A DNA stretch of 27,493 nt from 66-474 sp035249465 (GCA_035249465.1 DATFGL010000253.1:1-27493), one strand, 5' to 3'; positions 14,916 through 25,317 are shown, numbered from the stretch's first letter. The notes: generated from the sequence alone by a model not told the origin. Numbers and translations: made by a program.

Positions 14916-16943
14916 GTGGCAAGTTGGCACCAGTGTCTGGTGGCTGCGTGCTTGATGCTGGCGTGCGCATGCGCGCAGGCCGCCGTACAGATGCAGGCCG
15001 CGACGCTCACGTTGCCGGGGGTCGAGCTGACCCGGGTACACGCCGAGGTTTCGCTTGGCGCCGATGGCAAGCCGGTGCTGCGCATCGAGGCCGCCAAGGC
15101 TTCGATCCCGGCGCTGGGCTGGCACGACGTTGCGCTGACCCTGCAGGGTCAGCCACAGCGGGCCGACGGCAGCGCGTGGAAATTCGTCGGCCATGTCGCC
15201 ACCCGAAAGGCGCCGGGCAATGCCCTGGCCGATGCCGGCCTCACCATCCTCTACGATCGCGATGGCGGCAGCCTCGAGGTGGATGTCGTCCAGGGCAAGA
15301 GCAATCTCAACGCGCAACTGCCGCTCGACCAGCCATCGCACCTGCAGGTGAAGCTCGCCGCCATCCCGCTGGCATGGCTCAAGGGCGTGCTCGCCGCCGT
15401 GTGGCCGGATGGCCGGCTCAACAGCGGGACGCTTGCGGGCGACGTGGCAATCGATCTGGCACAGGGCGACACGCGGATCTCGGGGCGCGTATCGGTCAGC
15501 AACGCCGACCTCGACAGCAAAAGCGGCACGATGGCCGCGCAAAAGCTGGGCGCGCAAGGCAACTTCAGGATCGACACCGGTCTGGCGGCTGCCAGCGTGA
15601 TGTGGGACGGCCAATTGCACGGCGGTCAGTTGCTGCTCGGTCCCTTGTTCGCGCAACTGCCGGAGAATCCGGTCGGCCTGCACGTCGCCGGCAGCTTCGG
15701 GCCGGCGGGGATTGCACTGGATTCACTTGATTTCGATGATCCGGATGCGCTGCGCCTGTCGGGGAGCGTCGGTTTCGACCGCCACGGCGCCCTCGACAAG
15801 CTCGCGTTGAAGCGTTTCGAGGCGACGTTTCCAGCCGCCTATACGCGGTACGGCACGACCCTGGTACGCAGCCTGACGGGGTTCAATTCGCTCACCACGT
15901 CCGGCAGCATCAGCGGCGCGTTGGACCTCGGCGGCAACGGGCCGCGTGTCATCGACCTCACGGCCAAGGACGTGACGCTCGACAGCCATGGCGGCAGCCT
16001 CGCGGTGGCCGGCCTCGATGGCGGCCTGGATTGGCGCGCGGGTGCGACACGACCCGCCACGCAACTGAAATGGAATGCGCTGTCCCTGTACCGGCTCGAC
16101 TTCGGCCCCGCCAGCCTGGGCCTGAAGGACGATGGCGGCGTCTTGCGCTTGCGCGCGCCGGTCAGCGTGGGGCTGTTCGGCGGCACCTTCCAGGTGGGAA
16201 GGTTGGAATGGCGGCCGGATGAAGCGAAGTCGCAGCGCCTGTCCGCGGCGTTCTCGGTGACCAACGTCGATGTCGACCAATTGTGCACGGCGCTCGGATG
16301 GCCCGCGTTCGGCGGCAAGCTCGGTGGCGCTGTCCCGGACCTGGTCTATCGCGGCAACGATCTGGTTTTTGGCGGCGGTCTTTCGCTGGATGCCTTCGGC
16401 GGCTCGGTGAGCGTCACCAACCTGAGCATGCAGCGCCCGTTCGGCAATACGCCCGAACTGGCGGCCGACGTCGACATGGACCAGCTCGACCTGGCCCAGC
16501 TCACCGGTGTGTTCGGGTTCGGGCAGATCACCGGACGGATGGATGGCGCCATCCGCGGACTCAAACTCGTCGACTGGAAACCTGTCACGTTCGATGCCGA
16601 CCTGACCGCGAACGGCGGCGGCAAGATCAGCCAGAACGCCATCAAGAGCCTTACCCAGGTCGGCGGCGGCGGCATCGCCGGCGGACTGCAGGGCATGGCG
16701 CTGCGGTTGTTCAAGACTTTCGGTTATTCGCGGATTGGCCTGAGCTGCAAGCTGGCGAAGGGCGTGTGCAGCATGGGCGGAATTTCGCCCGATCCGGATG
16801 CGGACGGCAACGGTTACACGATCGTGGAGGGCAGCGGCCTGCCGCACATCACCGTGATCGGACACGAGCGCGCGGTGGATTGGGCGACGCTGGTAGGCCG
16901 CCTGAAGTCTGTCACCGAAGGCAACGCGCCGGTGATCGAATGA
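14916..16943 (+). CDS. YdbH/AsmA-like periplasmic protein
   Basis: A 675-residue exported protein. Residues 1-23 are a signal peptide ending AQA. The rest is a long run of beta-strand repeats of the AsmA/TamB type, with a conserved-looking C-terminal block: LFGGTFQVGRLEW, FGGSVSVTNLSMQRPFGNTPELAADVDMDQLDLAQLTGVFGFGQITGRMDG, then KISQNAIKSLTQVGGGG and a closing pair of cysteines near KLAKGVC. This pattern is that of YdbH-type proteins, which are proposed to carry phospholipids to the outer membrane. GTG 14916 has AAGGA 5 bases upstream. The next gene is a DUF1318 lipoprotein, matching the E. coli ydbH-ynbE-ydbL neighbourhood. It is shorter than E. coli YdbH (about 880). Confidence 0.75.
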   Translation: MASWHQCLVAACLMLACACAQAAVQMQAATLTLPGVELTRVHAEVSLGADGKPVLRIEAAKASIPALGWHDVALTLQGQPQRADGSAWKFVGHVATRKAPGNALADAGLTILYDRDGGSLEVDVVQGKSNLNAQLPLDQPSHLQVKLAAIPLAWLKGVLAAVWPDGRLNSGTLAGDVAIDLAQGDTRISGRVSVSNADLDSKSGTMAAQKLGAQGNFRIDTGLAAASVMWDGQLHGGQLLLGPLFAQLPENPVGLHVAGSFGPAGIALDSLDFDDPDALRLSGSVGFDRHGALDKLALKRFEATFPAAYTRYGTTLVRSLTGFNSLTTSGSISGALDLGGNGPRVIDLTAKDVTLDSHGGSLAVAGLDGGLDWRAGATRPATQLKWNALSLYRLDFGPASLGLKDDGGVLRLRAPVSVGLFGGTFQVGRLEWRPDEAKSQRLSAAFSVTNVDVDQLCTALGWPAFGGKLGGAVPDLVYRGNDLVFGGGLSLDAFGGSVSVTNLSMQRPFGNTPELAADVDMDQLDLAQLTGVFGFGQITGRMDGAIRGLKLVDWKPVTFDADLTANGGGKISQNAIKSLTQVGGGGIAGGLQGMALRLFKTFGYSRIGLSCKLAKGVCSMGGISPDPDADGNGYTIVEGSGLPHITVIGHERAVDWATLVGRLKSVTEGNAPVIE

Positions 16944-17080
16944 TGCGCGGGCTGCGTGAACACCACGCCGCCGTCGATCCTCTCTGACGCGTGGGGGAAC
17001 CTTTGCTTCCCGGCCGCGCTGTAGACTTCGGCATGTTCGCCTTGGCGATGACACCGTTTTCCGTAATCAGGAGATCCGTG

Positions 17081-17704
17081 ATGCGCAAGCCCCTGTTTGC
17101 ACTCGCCACCATGCTCGCGTTGCTGGCGGGCTGCGTAACCATCAACGTGTACTTCCCGGCCGCCGCCGCACAGAAGGCCGCCGACAAGGTCATCAGCAAC
17201 ATCATGGGACCGGATGCCGGTGGTGCAGCGCCCGCGCCGGCCAGCAGCACGCCGCCCCCGTCTTCTGGCGCGAGCGACCCGGCGCGGCGGCAACCACTTG
17301 CCATGCTCATCCTGGATGCCGTGATCCCGGCCGCGAGCGCCGCCGAGCCGGCGAACCTGGACGTGCAGACGCCCGCGATCGAAGCGATCGAATCGCGCAT
17401 GCGCAGCCGTTTCCATTCCACCCTGCAAAGCCTGTTCGCATCCGGCGCCATCGGCTTGACCCACAATGGCGACGTGGCAATGCACGATGCCTCGAAGATT
17501 CCGCTGGCCGAGCGTGCGCAGTCGACCCAGGCCGTTGCTGCCGAAAACAGCGACAGGGCGGAGCTCTACAAACAGATTGCGGTCGCCAACGGCCACCCCG
17601 AATGGGCGCAGCGCATGCGTGAAGCCTTTGCCAAGCAGTGGATCAGCCGCGCACGCAGTGGCTGGTATTACCAGGACGCGTCAGGCAACTGGCAGCGCAA
17701 GTGA
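17081..17704 (+). CDS. DUF1318 (YdbL-like) lipoprotein
   Basis: A 207-residue lipoprotein. The signal MRKPLFALATMLALLAGC gives an acylated Cys at 18, followed directly by VTINVYFPAAAAQKAADKVI, a segment typical of long DUF1318 proteins. Residues about 45-85 are a Pro/Ala/Ser linker with a second hydrophobic stretch. The C-terminal domain (about 95-207) matches E. coli YdbL, including ELYKQIA, AKQWISRARSGWYYQ and the ending GNWQRK. AGGAG at 17069-17073 precedes the ATG. It follows the YdbH-like gene by 137 bases; the two are probably partners at the cell envelope. The lipidated N-terminus may take the place of the separate YnbE lipoprotein of enterics, which I do not find here; that is inference. 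Confidence 0.8.
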   Translation: MRKPLFALATMLALLAGCVTINVYFPAAAAQKAADKVISNIMGPDAGGAAPAPASSTPPPSSGASDPARRQPLAMLILDAVIPAASAAEPANLDVQTPAIEAIESRMRSRFHSTLQSLFASGAIGLTHNGDVAMHDASKIPLAERAQSTQAVAAENSDRAELYKQIAVANGHPEWAQRMREAFAKQWISRARSGWYYQDASGNWQRK

Positions 17705-17853
17705 CGACAGGATGTCGTCATCCCGGCCAGCACATGTGCGAGTCGTTGCGTTTGCGAGATGCGTTGAATCGCATCTCGCGCAACGGTGAGCGCCGCAGGC
17801 AGGAAGCCGAAGGCCGGGTTGCTTGCTGAGACAGGGATGTCGAAGCTAGCAAC
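17702..17853 (+). repeat. Cluster of three hairpins before degV
   Basis: Hairpin A pairs 17702-17708 with 17714-17720 (7 bp) and includes the stop codon of the DUF1318 gene. Hairpin B pairs 17754-17763 with 17770-17779 (10 bp, 6-base loop), extended outward by 17745-17749 with 17780-17784 past a 4-base bulge. Hairpin C pairs 17818-17827 with 17844-17853 (9 of 10), then a GA/GA tandem mismatch, then 4 bp (17830-17833 with 17838-17841) closed by a GGGA loop. No open reading frame of note covers the region. It could be a terminator plus REP repeats, or a structured RNA. Confidence 0.5.
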
Positions 17854-17990
17854 GCGATGAGCCGGGATCCGGAATCATGATGCCGTCTCCCATGCCAGCG
17901 GCCGGGTGGGGCCGCCGGCGCATAAGTGCGCGGGTTCACAATATTCTCCGGCGCCGCGGCGCATGATCCGAAGACGCTGCGGGGGGCGAC

Positions 17991-18935
17991 ATGCGAATTG
18001 GCCTCATGGTGGATGCGACTTGCGATCTTCCGCGCAAGTTCATCGACGACCATCAGATCATCATCATGCCGATCACGATCAGGATCGACGAGCACACGTT
18101 TGTCGATGTGCATGATCCCGGCGCGGCGGAAGGTTATTGCCAGAGCGAGGTGGGCAAGCGCGGACACGCCGCCGAGACCGCACCGCTTTCCGTGGATGAA
18201 ATCCGCGAGTTGTTCCTTGGCCGGCTGGTGCTGGATTACGACGCGGTGTTTTGCCTGACGGTAACCTCCACGCGCAGCCCGATCTTCGCCAACACGACGC
18301 AGGCCAGTTTCGCGATCCTCGGTGCCTACCGGCCGGTACGCCAGGCTGCGGGCAACAACTCGCCGTTCCTGATGCGCGTGGTCGACAGCAAGAGCCTGTT
18401 CGCGGGGCAGGGCATCGGCGCCATCGAAGCCACGCGGCTGATTGCGGCGGATACCGGTCCCGGACCGATCCGCGAGCGCCTGTCAGAAATCGCCGCGCAA
18501 ACATACGCCTACATGCTGCCGCGGGATTTGCACTACCTGCGTGCGCGTGCGCGCAAGAAGGGCGACCGCAGCGTCGGGCTGTTGAGTGCCACGCTCGGTA
18601 CGGCGCTCGACATCAAACCGATCCTGCAATGTTTCCAGGGCGAAACCCGGCCCGTGGCCAAGGCGCGCGGATTCGAGCACGGCGCCGAAATGCTGTTCGG
18701 CCACGCTGCGCGTGCCGTCAAGCGCGGGTTGCTGGTTCCGGCGATGTGCGTGAGCTATGGCGGAAACCTTGCGGAGCTTGAGGCCTTGCCGGGGTACGGT
18801 GGCCTGGCCGAGGCATGCACCGAAGCCGGCGTGACGCTGTACCGGAGCATCATGAGCATCACCGGCATGGTCAATGTCGGCACCGGCGCGGTCGCGCTGG
18901 GTTACGCGGCGGCGGTCGACGACGACGCGTTCTGA
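17991..18935 (+). CDS. DegV family fatty-acid-binding protein
   Basis: A 314-residue DegV protein; members bind a fatty acid in a cleft and, in some bacteria (FakB), present it to a fatty acid kinase. Family features are the N-terminal MVDATCDLPRKFIDDHQIIIMPITI, FCLTVTSTRSPIFANTTQA, VDSKSLFAGQGIGAIEATRLI, DLHYLRARARKKG, and the glycine-rich ending. The ATG at 17991 follows a G-rich ribosome binding site (GGGGGG). A perfect 12-base palindrome (GCGCCGCGGCGC, 17951-17962) lies between the gene and the hairpin cluster. No kinase (FakA) gene is present in the window, so the role in fatty acid use is not shown. Confidence 0.88.
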   Translation: MRIGLMVDATCDLPRKFIDDHQIIIMPITIRIDEHTFVDVHDPGAAEGYCQSEVGKRGHAAETAPLSVDEIRELFLGRLVLDYDAVFCLTVTSTRSPIFANTTQASFAILGAYRPVRQAAGNNSPFLMRVVDSKSLFAGQGIGAIEATRLIAADTGPGPIRERLSEIAAQTYAYMLPRDLHYLRARARKKGDRSVGLLSATLGTALDIKPILQCFQGETRPVAKARGFEHGAEMLFGHAARAVKRGLLVPAMCVSYGGNLAELEALPGYGGLAEACTEAGVTLYRSIMSITGMVNVGTGAVALGYAAAVDDDAF

Positions 18936-18943
18936 CCGCAACG

Positions 18944-18967
18944 GGCTTGACACGGCAGGCTTGACAC
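18944..18967 (+). repeat. Tandem GGCTTGACAC repeat before rlmD
   Basis: The 10-base unit occurs at 18944-18953 and 18958-18967, period 14. Each copy contains TTGACA, an ideal -35, but no matching -10 is seen at 16-18 bp from either. It fills the 50-base gap between degV and rlmD. Confidence 0.5.
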
Positions 18968-18985
18968 ATCTGGCAAGATGCGCGG

Positions 18986-20296
18986 ATGGGCAATCCGCGC
19001 GACACCACCTTCGAAACTTCCATCGATGGTCTCTCCCACGACGGACGCGGTGTCGCGCACGTCGAAGGCAAGACCGTGTTCGTGGCCGATGCATTGCCGG
19101 GCGAGCGTGTGCGTGCCAGGCGGGTGCGCAAGCATCGCCACTTCGACGAAGCGCGTGCCGAGGAAATCCTCGAGGCCTCGCCTGATCGCGTGGCGCCGCG
19201 CTGCCCGCACTTCGGCGTCTGCGGCGGCTGTGTGTTGCAGCATCTGGCGCCGGCCGCGCAGATCGCAGCCAAGCAAAACGTGCTGGCGCAGAACTTCGCG
19301 CGCATCGGCCATGTCGAGCCCGTTCGCTGGCTGGCGCCGCTGACCGCGGACGTCTGGGGTTACCGGCGGCGTGCGCGTTTGTCGGTCAAACACGTGCCGA
19401 AGAAGGGCAAGACGCTCGTGGGATTCCGCGAGCGCGACCCGCGTTTCGTCGCAGACCTTGCACATTGCGACGTGCTGGATCCGGCCCTCGGCGAAAAGCT
19501 GGACGTGCTTGGCGCGCTGCTGAATGACATGCAGGGCGCGGCGTCGATTCCGCAGATCGAATTTTCTGCGGGCGACGCAGCGCGCATCCTGGTGTTCCGC
19601 CATCTGCAACCGTTATCCGGTGCGGATCAGGGAAAGCTTGCCGCATTCGGGCGCGAGCACGGATTCGCGATCCTGCTGCAACCCGGCGGTACCGGGAGTG
19701 TGCATGCGTTGGAGCCCGGCAACATCGACCTGCATTATGCGCTGCCGGATTACGGGTTGAAGCTGACGTTCGCGCCGCTGGATTTCGTGCAGGTCAACGC
19801 GCGCACCAACCGGAAGATGATCGCGCATGCGCTGGAGTTGTTGCGGCCGGGCGAACAGGATCGCGTGCTCGACCTGTTCTGCGGCCTCGGCAATTTCAGC
19901 CTGCCGATCGCGCGGCACGCGGCTCGCGTGTGCGGTGTGGAAGGCGACAGCGGGTTGGTCGAGCGCGCACGCAGCAATGCCGCGATCAACGGCATCGCCA
20001 ACGCGGAATTCCACGTCGGGGATCTCGCCGGCGACGTGCGCGGCAGCACGTGGGCGCGCGCCGAATGGGATCTGGTGCTGCTCGATCCGCCGCGCAGCGG
20101 TGCCGAGGGCCTGCTGCTGCAGCTTCCCGGAAAATCGGTGCGGCGCGTGGTGTACGTTTCGTGCCATCCCGCTTCGTTGGCGCGCGATGCCGGCACGCTG
20201 GTGCGCACGCACGGCTTCCGTTTGGAAGCGGCCGGCGTGATGGACATGTTTCCGCACACCGCGCACGTGGAATCGATCGCGCTGTTCGAGCGCTGA
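18986..20296 (+). CDS. rlmD: 23S rRNA (uracil1939-C5)-methyltransferase RlmD
   Basis: A 436-residue methyltransferase of the RumA/TrmA family. An N-terminal TRAM domain (about 8-65) is followed by the 4Fe-4S ligands C73, C79, C82 and C161, at nearly the same spacing as in E. coli RlmD. The SAM site is VLDLFCGLGNFSLP, the catalytic region includes LLDPPRSGA, and the nucleophile is the Cys of YVSCHP (C393), ending with the conserved MDMFPHTAHVESIALFER. It methylates U1939 of 23S rRNA. ATG 18986 gives the normal family length; the ribosome binding site is weak. The iron-sulfur cluster and all key residues are present. Confidence 0.95.
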   Translation: MGNPRDTTFETSIDGLSHDGRGVAHVEGKTVFVADALPGERVRARRVRKHRHFDEARAEEILEASPDRVAPRCPHFGVCGGCVLQHLAPAAQIAAKQNVLAQNFARIGHVEPVRWLAPLTADVWGYRRRARLSVKHVPKKGKTLVGFRERDPRFVADLAHCDVLDPALGEKLDVLGALLNDMQGAASIPQIEFSAGDAARILVFRHLQPLSGADQGKLAAFGREHGFAILLQPGGTGSVHALEPGNIDLHYALPDYGLKLTFAPLDFVQVNARTNRKMIAHALELLRPGEQDRVLDLFCGLGNFSLPIARHAARVCGVEGDSGLVERARSNAAINGIANAEFHVGDLAGDVRGSTWARAEWDLVLLDPPRSGAEGLLLQLPGKSVRRVVYVSCHPASLARDAGTLVRTHGFRLEAAGVMDMFPHTAHVESIALFER

Positions 20297-20342
20297 ATCG
20301 GGTCGCGCATGTCTCGCGCCGCCCGCAAATCGTCTGGCTCGG

Positions 20343-20369
20343 TGCCGGGTGCCCTGCACGGGCACGGCA
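20343..20369 (+). terminator. Hairpin after rlmD
   Basis: GTGCCC (20349-20354) pairs with GGGCAC (20360-20365) round a 5-base loop, extended by 20343-20346 with 20366-20369 past a 2-base bulge. It is 46 bases beyond the rlmD stop. No T tract follows. Confidence 0.4.
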
Positions 20370-20390
20370 GGATTTGGGAACGGCCGGATA

Positions 20391-20418
20391 CGAAAAGGCC
20401 GGCTCGGATGAACCGGCT
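20391..20418 (-). terminator. Likely intrinsic terminator for tRNA-Val
   Basis: On the minus strand a GCCGG/CCGGC stem with a 10-base loop is followed by CTTTTCG, 22 bases beyond the CCA end of the tRNA. The stem is short, so strength is uncertain. Confidence 0.5.
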
Positions 20419-20439
20419 TCTCCCGCAGGTGTCTGGCTC

Positions 20440-20514
20440 TGGTGGGCGGTGCAGGGATCGAACCTGCGACACCTGCCGTGTGAAGGCAGTGCTCTACCGC
20501 TGAGCTAACCGCCC
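20440..20514 (-). tRNA. tRNA-Val (anticodon CAC)
   Basis: A full 75-base cloverleaf on the minus strand including an encoded CCA (20442-20440). The acceptor stem is GGGCGGT with ACCGCCC, the D arm is TAGCTCAGCGGTAGAGCA, the anticodon stem CTGCC/GGCAG holds the loop TTCACAC, and the T arm is GCAGGTTCGATCCCTGC. The anticodon CAC (20482-20480) reads GTG valine codons. It stands alone, divergent from the next gene and convergent with rlmD. Confidence 0.96.
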
Positions 20515-20527
20515 ACGCGAACCGGCA

Positions 20528-20556
20528 AGTCTACGGGTGACGGGTTTTTCGGTCAA
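20528..20556 (-). promoter_or_regulatory. Sigma-70 promoter for tRNA-Val
   Basis: On the minus strand TTGACC (20556-20551), a 17-bp spacer and TAGACT (20533-20528) form a well-spaced promoter. The -10 ends 13 bases before the tRNA 5' end, leaving a very short leader. Confidence 0.78.
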
Positions 20557-20572
20557 TCGGCGGTCGGCCGGT

Positions 20573-20581
20573 TGCTACAAT
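20573..20581 (+). promoter_or_regulatory. Extended -10 promoter for the LAB_N gene
   Basis: TGC-TACAAT is a near-consensus extended -10 lying 30 bases before GTG 20612. It is back to back with the tRNA-Val promoter, so the two divergent promoters share about 50 bases. Confidence 0.5.
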
Positions 20582-20611
20582 CCGCCCTCCAACCCAAGCC
20601 GGACCCTCATC

Positions 20612-20932
20612 GTGGAACACATCCTGCACGCGCTCGCGAATTACCAGATCACCCCGTGGAAGGCGGTGGGCTACCTCGGCATGGCGATGTTCACCAGCCG
20701 CTGGTTCGTGCAGGTGTACGCGACGCGCAAGCACAAGCGGGTGGTGATGCCGCTCTCGTTCTGGGTGCTGTCCGTATGCGGCAGCATCCTGCTGCTGGCG
20801 TATTTCGTGCTGGGCAAGAACGATTCGGTGGGTATCCTTTCCAACCTGTTCCCCGTAGTCGTTTCGGTCTACAACCTCGTGATGCACCTGAGGCATCACA
20901 GGAACACCACGACCGGCGACCTCGCGGCGTGA
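20612..20932 (+). CDS. Stand-alone lipid-A-disaccharide synthase N-terminal-domain (LAB_N) protein
   Basis: A 106-residue membrane protein made only of a LAB_N domain. Visible pattern: WKAVGYLGMAMFTSRWFVQ, then RKHKRVVMPLSFWVLSVCGSILLLAYFVL, and FPVVVSVYNLVMHLR, giving three hydrophobic segments. In other proteins this domain precedes lipid-A-disaccharide synthase (LpxB); in many proteobacteria it occurs alone near glycosyltransferases, without known activity. GTG 20612 is the likely start because the domain begins directly after it and a promoter lies at 20573-20581; the upstream in-frame ATG at 20537 would precede that promoter. No lipid A genes are adjacent. Confidence 0.78.
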   Translation: MEHILHALANYQITPWKAVGYLGMAMFTSRWFVQVYATRKHKRVVMPLSFWVLSVCGSILLLAYFVLGKNDSVGILSNLFPVVVSVYNLVMHLRHHRNTTTGDLAA

Positions 20933-21088
20933 GGTTCATCGCCCATCGCCCGCATTCGCCGGGTGCGCAGAGCGCGGGGGTCGGCTAGGATCGTCGCGGG
21001 CCAGTCGCGTCCGGGGGAATGCCAACCTGGTTTCGGCCGGTGCCTCGACGGTATCCGTCCGGTGGATCCATGACGCTCGGGAGTACAC

Positions 21089-21358
21089 ATGAACGCACAA
21101 CTTGCGGAACGTGAATCCGCGCCGGTCTCGCTGGGGGACTGGTTCGTCACCCTGCTGATCCTGTGGATTCCGTTGGTCGGACTCATCATGCTGTTTGTCT
21201 GGGGTTTTTCCGATGGCACCCACCCCAGCAAGCGCAATTTCTGCCGCGCCTACCTGATCTGGATGCTGATCGGCACCGTGATCTTCGTCCTGTTCCTGAT
21301 CATGGGCGGAATGGCGGCGCTGATGAGTTCGCGGGCGATGGGCGGCGCGACACTCTGA
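21089..21358 (+). CDS. Small two-helix membrane protein, function unknown
   Basis: An 89-residue protein with two hydrophobic segments (about 18-42 and 54-78) separated by a short polar loop with FSDGTHPSKRNFCRA. The loop resembles that of small uncharacterised membrane proteins found widely in bacteria, but I cannot name a family with confidence. The ATG has a GGGAG ribosome binding site at good spacing. The 156-base gap before it holds no gene; TAGGAT at about 20985 is a possible -10. It converges with metH. Confidence 0.7.
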   Translation: MNAQLAERESAPVSLGDWFVTLLILWIPLVGLIMLFVWGFSDGTHPSKRNFCRAYLIWMLIGTVIFVLFLIMGGMAALMSSRAMGGATL

Positions 21359-21370
21359 AGCGCTGACGCT

Positions 21371-21397
21371 GCTGCGCGTGCGAGGCATGCGCGCAGC
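21371..21397. terminator. Hairpin between convergent genes
   Basis: GCTGCGCG (21371-21378) and CGCGCAGC (21390-21397) pair perfectly, and three further outward pairs are possible (one G-T). It lies in the 47-base gap between two convergent stops and could serve both strands. No T tract. Confidence 0.45.
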
Positions 21398-21405
21398 GGC
21401 GATGC

Positions 21406-24096
<2,691 letters not shown>

Positions 24097-24122
24097 CGTG
24101 GTTGGATGGCCTGCCTTTGCTC

Positions 24123-24200
24123 GTCGTCCCGGCGCGGGCCGGGATCCAGTCTTGTGCGGTCTGCGGAAAGAGCATGGGTCCCGGCCCGCGCCGGGACGAC
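24123..24200. repeat. Inverted REP pair (BIME-like) between the metH halves
   Basis: Two 22-base arms (24123-24144 and 24179-24200) are exact reverse complements, separated by 34 bases; similarity continues three further bases after one mismatch. Each arm is itself a hairpin (TCCCGGC/GCCGGGA, 7 bp, loop GCGG). This is the layout of a bacterial interspersed mosaic element. It fills most of the 114-base gap and ends 10 bases from the end of the upstream gene. Confidence 0.85.
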
Positions 24201-24210
24201 TGAAGAAACA

Positions 24211-25317
24211 TTACGCGGCTTCGAAATCAGCCGTGCCCAGGATGCGTGGTGGAACGTCGCGCACGGCTGTCGCAATCGCGGCGATGTGCTCGGGTGTCGT
24301 GCCGCAGCAGCCGCCCACGATGTTGAGCAGGCCGTCGCGCGCGAACTCACCCAGCGTCTTCGCCATTTCCCCGGGCGTTTCGTCGTAGCCGCCCAGTGCG
24401 TTCGGCAGGCCGGCATTGGGATGTGCGCTGACAGCGCAGTCGGCGACGCGCGAAAGCGCCTCGACGTGCTGGCGCAAATCCTTCGCGCCCAGCGCGCAAT
24501 TCAGCCCAATCGACAATGGCCGCGCGTGAGCGACCGAATACCAGAATGCTTCAGCGGTCTGGCCCGAGAGGGTGCGGCCCGAACGGTCGGTGATCGTGCC
24601 GGAAATCATGATCGGCAGGCGACCGCCCAGCTCGTCGAACACACGCGCTATGCCGGACAGCGCGGCCTTCGCGTTCAACGTGTCGAAGATGGTTTCCACC
24701 ATCACGATGTCGGCGCCGCCTTCGGCGAGGCCACGCGTGGCCTCGGCATAGGCATTTTCGAGTTCGTCGAAATCGACGTTGCGGAAGCCGGGATTGTTGA
24801 CGTCGGGCGACAGCGATGCGGTGCGGCTGGTCGGACCCAGTACGCCGATCGCGAAGCGCGGACGGTCCGGGTTCTTGCGTTCAGCCTCGTCGCACGCAGC
24901 GCGCGCCAGCTTCGCGCCCTCGCGGTTCAGTTCATGCACCAGGTGCTGCAGCGCGTAGTCGGCCTGGCTTATGGAAGTCGAATTGAAAGTGTTGGTCTCG
25001 ACGAAATCCGCGCCGGCGTCGAGATACGCGGCGTGGATGTCGCGGATGATTTCCGGGCGGGTCAACGACAGCAGGTCGTTGTCGCCCTTCAGGTCGCGCT
25101 GGCAGCCCTGGGCGCCGGCATGTTCACCCGCGTGGTCGTGCGCGTGTTGCGTGTCGCAGCCGCACGCGAAACGCTCACCGCGATAGCCGGCTTCGTCCAA
25201 CCCGTGCTGCTGCAACATGGTACCCATGGCGCCGTCCAGCACGAGGATGCGGTTGGCCAGCGTGCCGTTGAGTTTTGCGGCGCGGTCGGGATGCAGGAAA
25301 GGCACGTTCTGGTTCAT
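24211..25317 (-). CDS. metH: Homocysteine S-methyltransferase half of split MetH
   Basis: A 368-residue protein equal to the first module of E. coli MetH, where zinc-bound homocysteine receives methyl from cobalamin. Zinc ligands are C274 (GLNCALG), C337 and C338 (GGCCGTTPEH). Other family blocks: LDGAMGTM (28-34), DFVETNTFNSTS, GVLGPTSRTASLSPDVNNPGFRN, MISGTITDRSGRTLSGQT, SAHPNAGLPNALGGYDETP. Between RGERFA and DLKGDNDLL, where E. coli has only a few residues, there is an insert of about 20 residues (52-74) with three Cys and four His. The ATG overlaps the stop of the upstream regulator (ATGA), with GGAAA before it, so translation is coupled. It depends on the downstream gene for the folate and B12 domains. 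Confidence 0.95.
   Translation of the reverse strand: MNQNVPFLHPDRAAKLNGTLANRILVLDGAMGTMLQQHGLDEAGYRGERFACGCDTQHAHDHAGEHAGAQGCQRDLKGDNDLLSLTRPEIIRDIHAAYLDAGADFVETNTFNSTSISQADYALQHLVHELNREGAKLARAACDEAERKNPDRPRFAIGVLGPTSRTASLSPDVNNPGFRNVDFDELENAYAEATRGLAEGGADIVMVETIFDTLNAKAALSGIARVFDELGGRLPIMISGTITDRSGRTLSGQTAEAFWYSVAHARPLSIGLNCALGAKDLRQHVEALSRVADCAVSAHPNAGLPNALGGYDETPGEMAKTLGEFARDGLLNIVGGCCGTTPEHIAAIATAVRDVPPRILGTADFEAA

Noticed and set aside
24123..24200. Inverted repeat as insertion sequence ends
   Set aside because: Only 34 bases separate the arms, each arm is itself a hairpin, and there is no transposase; a REP pair explains it better.
24097..24210. Split metH as a sequencing frameshift
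   Set aside because: Each half has a proper start and stop at a domain boundary, and the gap is repeat sequence, not a remnant of coding sequence. A real split is more likely.
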